Below, piece after piece: positions 41,092 through 49,075 of a DNA stretch of 64,000 nucleotides (its first letter is position 1; each line of letters opens with the position of its first letter). The notes below the pieces were generated by a model, which did not search any database, had not been told where the DNA came from, and saw nothing but the letters and a program-made list of their open reading frames with translations. Source of the DNA: Paenibacillus plantiphilus (GTDB lineage Bacteria > Bacillota > Bacilli > Paenibacillales > Paenibacillaceae); the NCBI RefSeq assembly GCF_927798095.1, contig NZ_CAKMMF010000005.1, positions 124,001 through 188,000 on the forward strand. The letters run 5' to 3'. The position numbers and the translations under genes are program-made.

Positions 41092-41187
41092 ATGTCAGAT
41101 CACGGGGCGAGTAAAATAAGTTTCAAGGAGCTGTTCACTTACGGTGACATATCATCGGGATTTGAAGCCGAGGTTTACGTGGTCTGA
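41092..41187 (+). CDS. Candidate 31-residue small protein
   Basis: An ATG frame of 31 codons ends in GDISSGFEAEVYVV, 21 bases before the next gene. CTAGGAGG lies about 15 bases upstream, rather far for initiation. A small palindrome TAGTAAAATACTA (41058-41070) lies ahead of it. It could be a leader peptide or chance. Confidence 0.28.
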   Translation: MSDHGASKISFKELFTYGDISSGFEAEVYVV

Positions 41188-41208
41188 TTTCAGGAGGGAG
41201 AGTGAAAT

Positions 41209-41868
41209 ATGCTCAACTGGATAGAGGAGTTTAAGCCAATCAATGATAGAATGGAGCAGCCGCCTCTTAGGCGAGTTCATGTAAAGAAAGTCTCATTGGA
41301 AGCACCATCTTCCATGACTGAATTGGCGCGTTTTGTTTCTGCTGGCAGCGTTCTTCTCGCAGACAATATGATGAATGGCCTATCGGCGAAGGATGAAACG
41401 GCGCGGAATTTAATAATGAATGATATAGCGCCTCATTTTATAGATGTAAAGCTTGTATACGTCGAAGGTGAAGTTGAAGCTGTTAATATGCAGTATCTAA
41501 AAGAAGAATCAAAAAAACGATTTGATAGCACGAGTAATGGAGTCATTCAGGTGATCCATGACTTATACAGAACGAGAGATATGAGTGTGTGGAAGTCCGA
41601 GCATAGAAGAGAACTCCTCCGATTTGCTGTGAAAATCAACGAGCTGGACACGTATGACATCCCCCATACAGAAGATATAAAAGAGTTTCTTAAGAGGGGA
41701 TACTTCGATTTGGGCGAGGAGGTTTGCCTTATACCGACAGGCTGGACACTTGATGAGGAATTGAAGGAGTCGATAACGCTGCGGTTCTTTGCAACCTTCA
41801 CTCCATGTATCGCTTTATTTGTTGATTCGAGTAATGGGCAAGTTGTGATGCTGCAGCTTTCCCGATGA
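41209..41868 (+). CDS. Hypothetical protein (219 residues)
   Basis: The protein starts at ATG 41209, with AGGAGGGAGAG upstream. It has no signal peptide or membrane helix. The sequence is mixed alpha/beta and I recognise no family. It precedes the Zur-boxed AAA ATPase by 113 bases but has its own spacing, so the two may or may not act together. The region CLIPTGWTLDEELKESI is the most distinctive segment. Confidence 0.7.
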   Translation: MLNWIEEFKPINDRMEQPPLRRVHVKKVSLEAPSSMTELARFVSAGSVLLADNMMNGLSAKDETARNLIMNDIAPHFIDVKLVYVEGEVEAVNMQYLKEESKKRFDSTSNGVIQVIHDLYRTRDMSVWKSEHRRELLRFAVKINELDTYDIPHTEDIKEFLKRGYFDLGEEVCLIPTGWTLDEELKESITLRFFATFTPCIALFVDSSNGQVVMLQLSR

Positions 41869-41906
41869 ATCCCCTTTTCAAAAGGTCAAATCTTTGGTAT
41901 TGTTAA

Positions 41907-41924
41907 TAGTAAATATTACGATTT
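41907..41924 (+). promoter_or_regulatory. Zur-like box upstream of the AAA ATPase gene
   Basis: TAGTAAATATTACGATTT matches the Bacillus Zur pattern TCGTAAT-N-ATTACGATTT at 15 of the 17 defined positions. It lies 58 bases before GTG 41982. Fur and PerR boxes of the same class fit less well. Confidence 0.7.
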
Positions 41925-41981
41925 TTAATTTGTGCATGGATAATTGACCTTGAAAGTCGGCAGAAGGAGCTGCAATAAACA

Positions 41982-42788
41982 GTGAGCAAAAACAAAAATA
42001 ATAACCGAACTCTTCCCCGGGCCAAGGGGATGGACATGGCAGCCGTATATCTCCCTCATGAGTGTGAGAGAAAGGTGAAGAGAATCGTGCTGCATCCGAC
42101 AAACCGGCAAATTGTCGATGAGTTCATCGTCATTCTGGACAAGAGGGATGACTTTATAGCACATGATGTGCCTATTCCGAATAAGGTGGTCATGTTTGGC
42201 CCTCCGGGGACGGGGAAGACATTAACCGCATTCTATCTCGCGCATCGCCTTCAGCTTCCGCTGGTCCTTGTAAGGCTCGATACGATTATACATAGTCATC
42301 TGGGGGAGACGGCGAGCAATATCCGCAAGCTGTTCGAATTCGCGAGATTAACGCCATGCGTCTTGTTTCTGGATGAATTCGATGCGGTCGCCAGAACCCG
42401 TGATAACAATGACGAGGTGAAGGAGATGTCGCGGGTTGTTAATACACTGCTGCAATGCCTTGATGAGTTCGAGGGGGACAGCGTCTTTGTAGCCGCAACC
42501 AATCTGGAAGAGGAGCTGGATCATGCTGTATGGCGCAGGTTCGATACGAGGATGACTTACGCGAACCCGGATGATGCCAGCAGAAACGAATATCTGAGAC
42601 TGCTGCTGCAGGATTTCGCGTGTAAAGAAGGAACTGATCTGCAGGCTGCGAGCCTGTTTCAGGGATGCAGCTTCGCGGATATGGAGCAGATTGTGCTGAA
42701 GGCGAAGCGCAAAGCAATCATTGCAGGCACGCCGCTCTCATTGGAGCAGCTGCAAGGTTCATTCCTCGAATATAAGCCAAGGAGTTAA
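41982..42788 (+). CDS. AAA family ATPase
   Basis: The 268-residue protein starts at GTG 41982, with GGAG upstream. It is a single AAA module with Walker A GPPGTGKT (73-80), Walker B LFLDEFD (128-134), sensor-1 N174 in ATNLEE and arginine fingers R185-R186. It resembles the ATPase core of FtsH/Vps4-type proteins, but no protease, membrane or adaptor domain is fused. It could remodel or unfold a partner, possibly encoded at 41209. A strong Zur-like box precedes it, so a zinc-starvation role such as extracting or recycling zinc proteins is possible. Confidence 0.88.
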   Translation: MSKNKNNNRTLPRAKGMDMAAVYLPHECERKVKRIVLHPTNRQIVDEFIVILDKRDDFIAHDVPIPNKVVMFGPPGTGKTLTAFYLAHRLQLPLVLVRLDTIIHSHLGETASNIRKLFEFARLTPCVLFLDEFDAVARTRDNNDEVKEMSRVVNTLLQCLDEFEGDSVFVAATNLEEELDHAVWRRFDTRMTYANPDDASRNEYLRLLLQDFACKEGTDLQAASLFQGCSFADMEQIVLKAKRKAIIAGTPLSLEQLQGSFLEYKPRS

Positions 42789-42872
42789 CGTGTGTGCTTC
42801 GCAGCTGTGTGACTTCCCTGAGAATGATTTCTTCATGAACTGCATCTAGGAGGATTTTTTTATAAGTAATAA

Positions 42873-42887
42873 TAGTAATTTTTACAA
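42873..42887 (+). promoter_or_regulatory. Zur-like box upstream of the metal ABC transporter operon
   Basis: TAGTAATTTTTACAA matches the 15-base Zur core (TCGTAAT-N-ATTACGA) at 11 of 14 defined positions. It is 170 bases before the lipoprotein start. It is weaker than the box at 41907, and Fur/PerR control cannot be ruled out. Confidence 0.5.
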
Positions 42888-43054
42888 TTAAAATGACGGC
42901 CTCTCTTCCTTCTATATCGGACATAACCGATCCTTCTGTCTGTTGATGCAGAGCTGCGGGGAACTGCTTAAATCCCCGGAAGCTGAGTAAGGGTCGCCAT
43001 ACATGGGTTTATTGAGAATGAACAATTGAATAATTCAACTGAGGAGTTGCACAC

Positions 43055-44041
43055 ATGAGAAGGATGAAGAGAAAAGGAATTCTATTATTGCTGTCCGCGT
43101 TATTGCTGCTGGCTGGCTGCGGAAGTGAGACGGAGAGCGGCAATAACAATACTGAGCCAGCTGCGGATTTCACACCGCTAACTGTTGCAGACGCAACGGG
43201 AGTTGAGCTTCAATTCACCAAACCCGTAGAGAGAGTTGCCTGTGTGGTCTCGCTTTGCATCGATGTGCTGGCCGAGCTTGGCCTTGAGCCGGTAGCGATA
43301 GGAGAAAGCGGAGTGAGGACGATTGCTTCGGAACCGGAATTCTATGGCGAGAAGGGAAAGTCGTTCACATCGATCGGCGGCAGCTTCTTTGAACCGAATC
43401 TTGAAGATATCGTAATAGTTAAGCCGGAGCTCGTGATTGGCCTGAAGGGAGCTCATGACACGCTTCGGGATGGCTTGACGGGCGTATCTCCGATTTATCT
43501 TGCGTCTCCCAATAGCTATACAGAATCGATCGCCTTCCTGGAGACGATGGGCAAGCTGACTGGCCGAGTGAAGGAAGCGGAGGAGGCAAAGAACAATTTC
43601 CTCGACAAGCTTGCAGAAGCGAAGGAGAAGTCACCTAAGGATAAGAAAGCGCTCATCATGTTCGGCTCCGATGTGAACTTCAGTATCGTTACGGACACCG
43701 CGCTTGGCGGCACGGTGCTGAAGGAGGTTGCCGACTATCCGTGGAAAGTGACGGATCCTGCTGCTGACCCGTATGGTGAGGGGGGAATCGCTTATTCGCT
43801 GGAGAAGGTGTTGGAGCAGAATCCGGAGGTGCTGTTTGTAGAAAGTTATTCTTACAGTCCGGGAACCAAGCCGCTATCCGAGCAGATGGCAGCCTCTCCA
43901 TTATGGAGCAAGCTAAAGGCTGTTCAAGATGGTCAGGTTTATGAGGTGCGTTCCCCAATATGGGGAGATGGCAGAGGAACAAGATCACTCAGCATTCTCC
44001 TGGAAGAGTCTATGCGAATCCTTTATCCCGAGAAGTTCTAG
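43055..44041 (+). CDS. ABC transporter substrate-binding lipoprotein, siderophore/metallophore (FecB/BtuF) type
   Basis: The 328-residue protein starts at ATG 43055, with GAGGAG eight bases upstream. Lipobox LLLAGC places it on the membrane outer face. The fold shows VERVACVVSLCIDVLAELGL, the helix-linked FEPNLEDIVIVKPELVIG block and C-terminal RGTRSLSILLEESM. This is the cluster A-II type used for iron-siderophores, heme or cobalamin. It heads a transport operon with two FecCD permeases, but no ATPase gene is nearby, so a shared ATPase elsewhere must serve it. Confidence 0.9.
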   Translation: MRRMKRKGILLLLSALLLLAGCGSETESGNNNTEPAADFTPLTVADATGVELQFTKPVERVACVVSLCIDVLAELGLEPVAIGESGVRTIASEPEFYGEKGKSFTSIGGSFFEPNLEDIVIVKPELVIGLKGAHDTLRDGLTGVSPIYLASPNSYTESIAFLETMGKLTGRVKEAEEAKNNFLDKLAEAKEKSPKDKKALIMFGSDVNFSIVTDTALGGTVLKEVADYPWKVTDPAADPYGEGGIAYSLEKVLEQNPEVLFVESYSYSPGTKPLSEQMAASPLWSKLKAVQDGQVYEVRSPIWGDGRGTRSLSILLEESMRILYPEKF

Positions 44042-44057
44042 GAGGTCGAGCGTTATT

Positions 44058-45089
44058 ATGCCTGACCATCACCGTTCTTTATCTGCTGGGAGAAGAAGCA
44101 TTCTTCTTCCGGTTCTTCTTATGGTCCTGTTATTAGCTGCTATCTTCGCAATCGGAATCAAAACCGGCGCACCTGCCATGACTTGGCGGGAATTATATAT
44201 GATTCTAACTGCTGGCGGTGGAGATGAGCTTGCTCGTGTCGTTGTATTGGAAATCCGCCTGCCCCGTATCCTGCTGGCGCTGCTGGTCGGAGCCATGCTT
44301 GGGACTGCTGGAACCATGCTGCAAGGCGGCATGAACAATCAACTGGCAGGTCCGGAGCTGCTGGGCGTCTCATCCGGAGCTTCATTGGGAATGGCTGTTA
44401 TTACCGTGCTTCATATTCCGATCCCGTTCGAGCTCCATCCGGTCATAGCACTGCTTGGAGGACTGTTGGGCGGCTTCATGGTCATACTTGCTGCCAGAGG
44501 CAGCCGTGGAATTGTCGGCATGCTGATGATCGGGATGTCAGTGTCAGCTATTCTAAGCGGACTGCTAATTATATTGATTGCGATGGGCACTAGCAATGAT
44601 GTTCAGCTCCTGTATACGTATCTGCTTGGATCACTAGCTAATCGGACATGGGATCATGTCATCCGTATCCTCCCATGGGCAGTTGTTGCACTTCCGATTG
44701 CCTTCACCTTTGCCAGTAAGCTTAATCTGCTTCAGTTGGGCGATGACGCTGCATCCGGCTTGGGAGTAAAGGCTGAGCGGACTCGCATTCTTATTCTAAT
44801 CGTGTCTACCTTGCTTGTGGCGATTACGGTAGCACAATGCGGGCCGATCGGTTATATTGCGCTGCTTGCGCCCCATGTAACCCGAATTGCTCTGCATACG
44901 CTTGATACGCGGCTGGTTCTTCCATTTTCAGCTCTCTGTGGAGGCATCCTGCTGGCCGCAGCGGATACAGTCGCACGGTTATTGCTGTATCCTGTAGAAA
45001 TTCCGGTCGGCATATGGACGACATTGCTGGGCGGCTCCCTGTTCCTATTCTTCTTATTGAAGCGGCGCGGGGGTGGGCAGCGTGTATAA
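44058..45089 (+). CDS. FecCD-family ABC permease 1
   Basis: The 343-residue protein starts at ATG 44058, preceded by GGAGGT; a longer frame starts inside the previous gene. It has about ten membrane helices. Conserved loop motifs RLPRILLALLVGAMLGTAGTMLQG and GPIGYIALLAPHVTRIALH identify the FecCD family, including the ATPase-coupling helix. It pairs with the following permease to form a heterodimeric channel. It overlaps the next gene by eight bases (GTGTATAA). Confidence 0.9.
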   Translation: MPDHHRSLSAGRRSILLPVLLMVLLLAAIFAIGIKTGAPAMTWRELYMILTAGGGDELARVVVLEIRLPRILLALLVGAMLGTAGTMLQGGMNNQLAGPELLGVSSGASLGMAVITVLHIPIPFELHPVIALLGGLLGGFMVILAARGSRGIVGMLMIGMSVSAILSGLLIILIAMGTSNDVQLLYTYLLGSLANRTWDHVIRILPWAVVALPIAFTFASKLNLLQLGDDAASGLGVKAERTRILILIVSTLLVAITVAQCGPIGYIALLAPHVTRIALHTLDTRLVLPFSALCGGILLAAADTVARLLLYPVEIPVGIWTTLLGGSLFLFFLLKRRGGGQRV

Positions 45090-46143
45090 AGGTCTGTCAA
45101 TGGGCAATAGCGGCCAAGCGCGCAGATTCCTCCTGACAATTGTTTTGCTGATGGCGGTACTTGCTGTTCTGATCGTGCTTCATATCGCGTTAGGCAAGGT
45201 CATGCTGACTCCAATGGAAGTGATTCATGCATTGTTCAATCACAATAGCGATGAAGGCTATCGCCATATCGTCTTCAATTTGCGGCTGCCGCGCGTGCTC
45301 ATCGCAATTACGGCAGGACTGATGCTTGGAACAGCAGGAGCGATTCTGCAGGTGATGCTGCGTAATCCGCTAGTTGAGCCGGGACTGATCGGCGCTTCGG
45401 CGGGCAGCGTTCTTTGCGCAGTGCTGTGGATAACCTATGGATCGCAGGCGATGGCATTATCTCCAGAAGCATTGCCCTTCGCTGCTCTTGGGGGAGGGAT
45501 ATGTGCAGTTGTCGCGGTGTATATGATTAACGGCAGCAGAGGAGGGGAGGGAGCAGGTCTGGCGCTCACCGGCATCATTGTAACAGCGATTCTACAAGCC
45601 GGGACTTCTCTTATACTGCTCAAAAACCAGCAGGGGCTGACTGCTGTATTCCTTTGGAACTTCGGTTCATTGAACGGCCGGGTCTGGACCCAATGGAACA
45701 TGCTGTGGCCTTGGGCGATTGTCTGCCTTCCGCTGGCAATGGCATTCGCGCGCCGGGCAGGTGCCCTGCAGCTTGGGGACAGCGTTGCGACAGGTATCGG
45801 ACTAGCCATCCAACGGACCCGGCTTATACTGCTCATTATCGCTGCTGCGCTTACCGCTGCGACAGTATCCGTCATAGGAGCGATAGGATTCATCGGCTTG
45901 ATCGGGCCTCATATCGCGAAGCTGCTGGTAGGAAGAAACACCGTCTACTTATTTCCGACAAGCGCGCTGTTATCCTCCGTTTTGCTGGTAGGGGCCGACT
46001 GGGTCGGACAAAGTATTACGTTCAAGCTGCCCATACCTGGAATGGAGAATCATCTCACCAATCTGCCAGTCGGTGCAGTTACTACATTGATGGGGGCGCC
46101 ATTCTTTCTTTATCTGCTGCGCAAAACGGTTATCAAAAAATAG
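45082..46143 (+). CDS. FecCD-family ABC permease 2
   Basis: About 353 residues from GTG 45082, with GGGGTGG upstream; ATG 45100 is an alternative. It shows RLPRVLIAITAGLMLGTAGAILQVMLRNPL and GAIGFIGLIGPHIAKLLVGR, the FecD-type pattern. It forms the second half of the transporter with the preceding gene. Translational coupling is likely from the overlap. No gene for the ATPase follows; instead an MFS exporter follows. Confidence 0.9.
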   Translation: MYKGLSMGNSGQARRFLLTIVLLMAVLAVLIVLHIALGKVMLTPMEVIHALFNHNSDEGYRHIVFNLRLPRVLIAITAGLMLGTAGAILQVMLRNPLVEPGLIGASAGSVLCAVLWITYGSQAMALSPEALPFAALGGGICAVVAVYMINGSRGGEGAGLALTGIIVTAILQAGTSLILLKNQQGLTAVFLWNFGSLNGRVWTQWNMLWPWAIVCLPLAMAFARRAGALQLGDSVATGIGLAIQRTRLILLIIAAALTAATVSVIGAIGFIGLIGPHIAKLLVGRNTVYLFPTSALLSSVLLVGADWVGQSITFKLPIPGMENHLTNLPVGAVTTLMGAPFFLYLLRKTVIKK

Positions 46144-46174
46144 AGGTGCTGCAATTATAGGCCATCATCAAGCG

Positions 46175-47407
46175 TTGTTGTGGAAGAATCGTTCGTTTCA
46201 AAAATTTTATCTCTTCAATTTATTATCCTATTTCGGTTCTGGAATGACCATGGTCGCCCTGCCGCTGTACGTCTATAAGCTTACGGAATCGCCCATGTAT
46301 ACATCACTGGTCGCAGTATTTACCGGGCTGCCTTACTTTCTATTCGGTTTATTTGCAGGAGCGATGGCGGATCGTGGCAATCGGAAGCTGATTATGATAG
46401 GCTGCAGTCTGTTCAGTGGTCTGCTGCTGGCGACAATTCCTGCGGCTGCAATGATGGGACAGGTATCGGTGTTTCATTTGCTCGCTGTGGGTCTTCTGGT
46501 ATCGACCGCCTTTGTATGGTTCGATGCTGCAAGCCATAACATGCTGTTCCAGCTTATCGGACGCGAGCGGCTGGTTGCGGCTAACAGCCTGTTAAGCTCC
46601 ACGGATACGATCATAAGAATTGGAAGCCCGGTTATAGCCGGGTATATTATTTATCAGTTTGGTCCCCAATGGGCGATCGGCATCGATGCGCTATGTTATT
46701 GCGTTGCAGCGCTGTTGATCTTTTCGCTAACAGGTTCTTACCGATCGGAGCCCTCTGTTACTAACCAGTCCCTGCTCCGCAGACTCGCAGGGGATATCAA
46801 GGAGGGTCTGGGCTTTATCTGGTCGGAGCCGCTTGTTCGCAGCCTGACCGTTCTAGGCTTTGGCAATAGCTTTATTGGCGGTGCCGTCACCGGTTTGATT
46901 GTTGTGTTCGGTGTTCAAGTACTGGGCATTGCGAAATCCGCCCCGGCGATGAGTCTGCTATTCACATGCGGCTCGCTCGGAGCGCTTGCGGCAAGTCTTA
47001 TTCTTCCGCAGCTGCGCAAACGATTCAAGCCGGGGAGAATTACAATAGCCGGACTTGTCATTAACGCAGCTTCTTTGGCGGGAGTGGCCTTTGGCGGCTC
47101 GCTTGCGATAGTTTGCGCCTTTTATATCCTATGGAATTTGGCTAATTTCCTGGTCATTGTGAACGGGATAACACTTCGCCAGCAGCTTACGCCTGACCAT
47201 CTGCAGGGAAGAGTGCATGCAAGCGGCAGAATGATCGCATGGGGCGGGTATCCCTTCGGATCTTTGCTGGGGGGAATAGCCGCGACGGCATTTGGGGTGC
47301 AAGCAGTATATATCGTGTTTGCCCTTCTGATGGCCCTACTGTTTGTTCTTGCGCGGCTGACCCCGCTGTACCGATATGAGCTAGAGCTGCCGGGTCGTCA
47401 CGATTGA
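46175..47407 (+). CDS. MFS transporter, EntS-like (MFS_3) exporter
   Basis: The 410-residue protein has about 12 membrane helices and the MFS loop GLFAGAMADRGNRK. It belongs to the group of efflux proteins that includes siderophore exporters. Its position after a siderophore-type importer suggests export of a metallophore, but no biosynthesis genes are in the window. The start is doubtful: TTG 46175 or 46178, or an upstream ATT at 46154, which has GAGGTG five bases before it. Confidence 0.87.
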   Translation: MLWKNRSFQKFYLFNLLSYFGSGMTMVALPLYVYKLTESPMYTSLVAVFTGLPYFLFGLFAGAMADRGNRKLIMIGCSLFSGLLLATIPAAAMMGQVSVFHLLAVGLLVSTAFVWFDAASHNMLFQLIGRERLVAANSLLSSTDTIIRIGSPVIAGYIIYQFGPQWAIGIDALCYCVAALLIFSLTGSYRSEPSVTNQSLLRRLAGDIKEGLGFIWSEPLVRSLTVLGFGNSFIGGAVTGLIVVFGVQVLGIAKSAPAMSLLFTCGSLGALAASLILPQLRKRFKPGRITIAGLVINAASLAGVAFGGSLAIVCAFYILWNLANFLVIVNGITLRQQLTPDHLQGRVHASGRMIAWGGYPFGSLLGGIAATAFGVQAVYIVFALLMALLFVLARLTPLYRYELELPGRHD

Positions 47408-47422
47408 TGAGGAGGTGAAGGA

Positions 47423-47572
47423 ATGAGAGTAGTCGTAACACTTGCTTGTACGGAGACAGGAGATCGCAATTATACGACAAGCAAGAACAAGCGGACGCAA
47501 ACCGGACGTCTGGAATTGCGCAAGTACAGCCCGCGCCTCAAGAAATATACCCTGCATCGGGAAACTCGATAA
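47423..47572 (+). CDS. rpmG: Ribosomal protein L33, zinc-independent (C-minus) form
   Basis: The 49-residue protein starts at ATG 47423, with GAGGAGGTGAAGGA upstream. It matches bacterial L33: [45 protein letters not shown]. The two CxxC pairs of zinc-binding L33 are absent, with a single cysteine (C9), so it is the C-minus form. In Bacillus such copies replace the zinc form when zinc is scarce and are Zur-controlled. Its place at the end of the metal transporter operon supports zinc control of this locus. Confidence 0.92.
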   Translation: MRVVVTLACTETGDRNYTTSKNKRTQTGRLELRKYSPRLKKYTLHRETR

Positions 47573-47585
47573 TAAATAATCAAAT

Positions 47586-47609
47586 AAGCCGAGCGGATGC
47601 GCTCGGCTT
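47586..47609. terminator. Terminator after rpmG
   Basis: AAGCCGAGCG (47586-47595) pairs with CGCTCGGCTT (47600-47609) around a 4-base loop. It also faces the convergent gene ending at 47639. Confidence 0.8.
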
Positions 47610-47638
47610 CCCCCTTAAACCGGAACAATGCCCTTCCC

Positions 47639-48763
47639 TTACTTGATTTTCTTAACAACTAAAGTAATACAATCGCTGCTTAGCAATACAGGCTTGCCAT
47701 CTCTGCTTATTTCGAATTCCAACGGTTTAACGATGCTCGTAATTCGTTCCCAGTCGGAGTCGGAGTAGGAGTGGTCTAATATCGACCAAGCCTGCTCTGT
47801 TGTCAAATTGATCTCGATTAATGGTTCCAGGCTTTCGTTTGTTGTCAAGTCTGTCTCCCTCACGTTCGTGTTGATGATGAGGCAATTTACCCCGTTGTTC
47901 TTCGTTCCGATTGCCATATCGCTGAGAACCTTATCCAACTTTTCTATCGAACGAACATGCTCAAGGCTGGAAACAGCAACGATTATATCAAAGTGATCAG
48001 GTGCAATGCAGTACTCCTCGATATCGCTCTTAACAGGAGTGATGATATCTTCAACATTGTTTTCTTTGCTGTAAACCTTTAATTTTGCCAAAGCGGAATC
48101 TAACAGATCAACGCAAATAATTTGCCCCTTCTTGTTCCGCACAATTTCGGCCATCGGAATGCTATTTCTTCCGACACCACAGCCTAAATCGAGTACTGCT
48201 AGTTCATTCTTACCCTCGAAGCGGGAAAATAGATCCATAACCGTTTTAACCGGCTTATGCAACCAGGAACCTTCTGCAAACAATTGATTATTCTCGTAGC
48301 AGTGTTCATGGTACTTCTTCTCTTCCTCACGGATGTAATCGATCCTATCCTGTGCAGCGCCATAGACGAGGTCTGGGCAAGTAGATAACCAGCGGCCCCC
48401 GTAAGTACACAGCCCAGCAGCTTTAGCCGCAAGAATATCCGCATGGCTGTCACTGATAAATACAGCACTCGACTGATCCAAGCCCAATAGATGCAACGCT
48501 ATATTCAGACCCTCGGGGTCTGGTTTAGCCTTATCAACGTCATCATCTGTAATAGCAATGTCAAAGAGGTCTGGTAAATGTAAAGTCTCGAATGCCAGCT
48601 GAAATGCGTGCTTGCTTTTTCCAGTTAAGATCCCAATTTTCATACCGTGTGCCTTTAAAAAATGAAGTGAATCTACAATCCCCTTATTGTTCTGGAATGT
48701 ATCATAATGGCCTTTGTCAGCAAGTGTTCCGTCAAAATCCAATAATACAGCCTTAATTGACAT
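47639..48763 (-). CDS. HAD phosphatase fused to a SAM-dependent methyltransferase
   Basis: The 374-residue protein has a HAD domain at about 1-150: DFDGT with D9 and D11 as nucleophile and acid/base, then TGKS and DSHADILAAKAAGL. Residues about 180-374 are a class I methyltransferase with motif LDLGCGVGRNS and SSLEHVRSIEKLDKVLSDM. The HAD part resembles phosphoglycolate-type phosphatases. The fusion suggests sequential dephosphorylation and methylation, or linked substrate binding. No neighbour points to a pathway. It is monocistronic and convergent with rpmG. Confidence 0.87.
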   Translation of the reverse strand: MSIKAVLLDFDGTLADKGHYDTFQNNKGIVDSLHFLKAHGMKIGILTGKSKHAFQLAFETLHLPDLFDIAITDDDVDKAKPDPEGLNIALHLLGLDQSSAVFISDSHADILAAKAAGLCTYGGRWLSTCPDLVYGAAQDRIDYIREEEKKYHEHCYENNQLFAEGSWLHKPVKTVMDLFSRFEGKNELAVLDLGCGVGRNSIPMAEIVRNKKGQIICVDLLDSALAKLKVYSKENNVEDIITPVKSDIEEYCIAPDHFDIIVAVSSLEHVRSIEKLDKVLSDMAIGTKNNGVNCLIINTNVRETDLTTNESLEPLIEINLTTEQAWSILDHSYSDSDWERITSIVKPLEFEISRDGKPVLLSSDCITLVVKKIK

Positions 48764-48957
48764 GCAGATACTCCCTTTCTTTAAGGATTTCCGTGCGCCT
48801 CTTCCTTTTTATTGGTTTATCGTATCAATTAATGTAAATTTAAACAATAGCGCACGCAATGCGGAGTATTGTTCAAATTACGCAGCACAGGCAGTTGTAT
48901 TTCGCGTTCAATAAGTATAGAATAAGATGACAAAAAAATTATGGAAGGAGTGGGAAT

Positions 48958-49047
48958 ATGAGGTGGAAACGGGAGATTGACATTCAATCGACTTTCACAA
49001 TTTCATATTTTCATTCCATTGGGACACTAAAGCAATCATTGCTTTAG
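48958..49047 (+). CDS. Leader peptide (29 residues) upstream of the UMP kinase gene
   Basis: The frame begins MRWKREIDIQ and ends GTLKQSLL, with AAGGAG seven bases upstream. It overlaps both arms of the downstream terminator. Its role is inferred to be regulatory. The sequence has no obvious amino-acid run of the kind used for starvation sensing, so stalling by an antibiotic or ribosome slowdown is more likely. Confidence 0.65.
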   Translation: MRWKREIDIQSTFTISYFHSIGTLKQSLL

Positions 49048-49055
49048 TGTTTTTT
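49024..49055 (+). terminator. Intrinsic terminator in the UMP kinase leader
   Basis: ACACTAAAGCAA (49024-49035) pairs perfectly with TTGCTTTAGTGT (49039-49050) around TCA, followed by TTTTTT. It is 20 bases upstream of the kinase start. Confidence 0.9.
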
Positions 49056-49075
49056 ATTTTACGGAGGTGTGCGTA

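Larger units (their letters stand above)
48895..49055 (+). promoter_or_regulatory. Promoter and leader-peptide attenuator of the second UMP kinase gene
   Basis: TTGTAT (48895-48900) and TAGAAT (48918-48923) are 17 bases apart. The leader holds a 29-codon frame with an excellent ribosome binding site (AAGGAG, seven bases from ATG 48958). Its stop codon TAG (49045-49047) lies inside the terminator stem just before the gene. A ribosome reaching the end of the leader would open the terminator, so translation of the leader should control read-through. Confidence 0.75.

Noticed and set aside
42873-42887. Fur box for iron instead of Zur
   Set aside because: The match to the Fur 7-1-7 pattern is poorer (9 of 14) than to the Zur core (11 of 14), although it cannot be excluded.
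42888-43054. Cobalamin riboswitch upstream of the siderophore-type lipoprotein
   Set aside because: No B12-box-like sequence was found; the visible hairpin is short and generic.
45654-46160. Plus-strand frame inside the second FecCD permease
   Set aside because: It overlaps the permease fully and has codon composition typical of a shifted frame.
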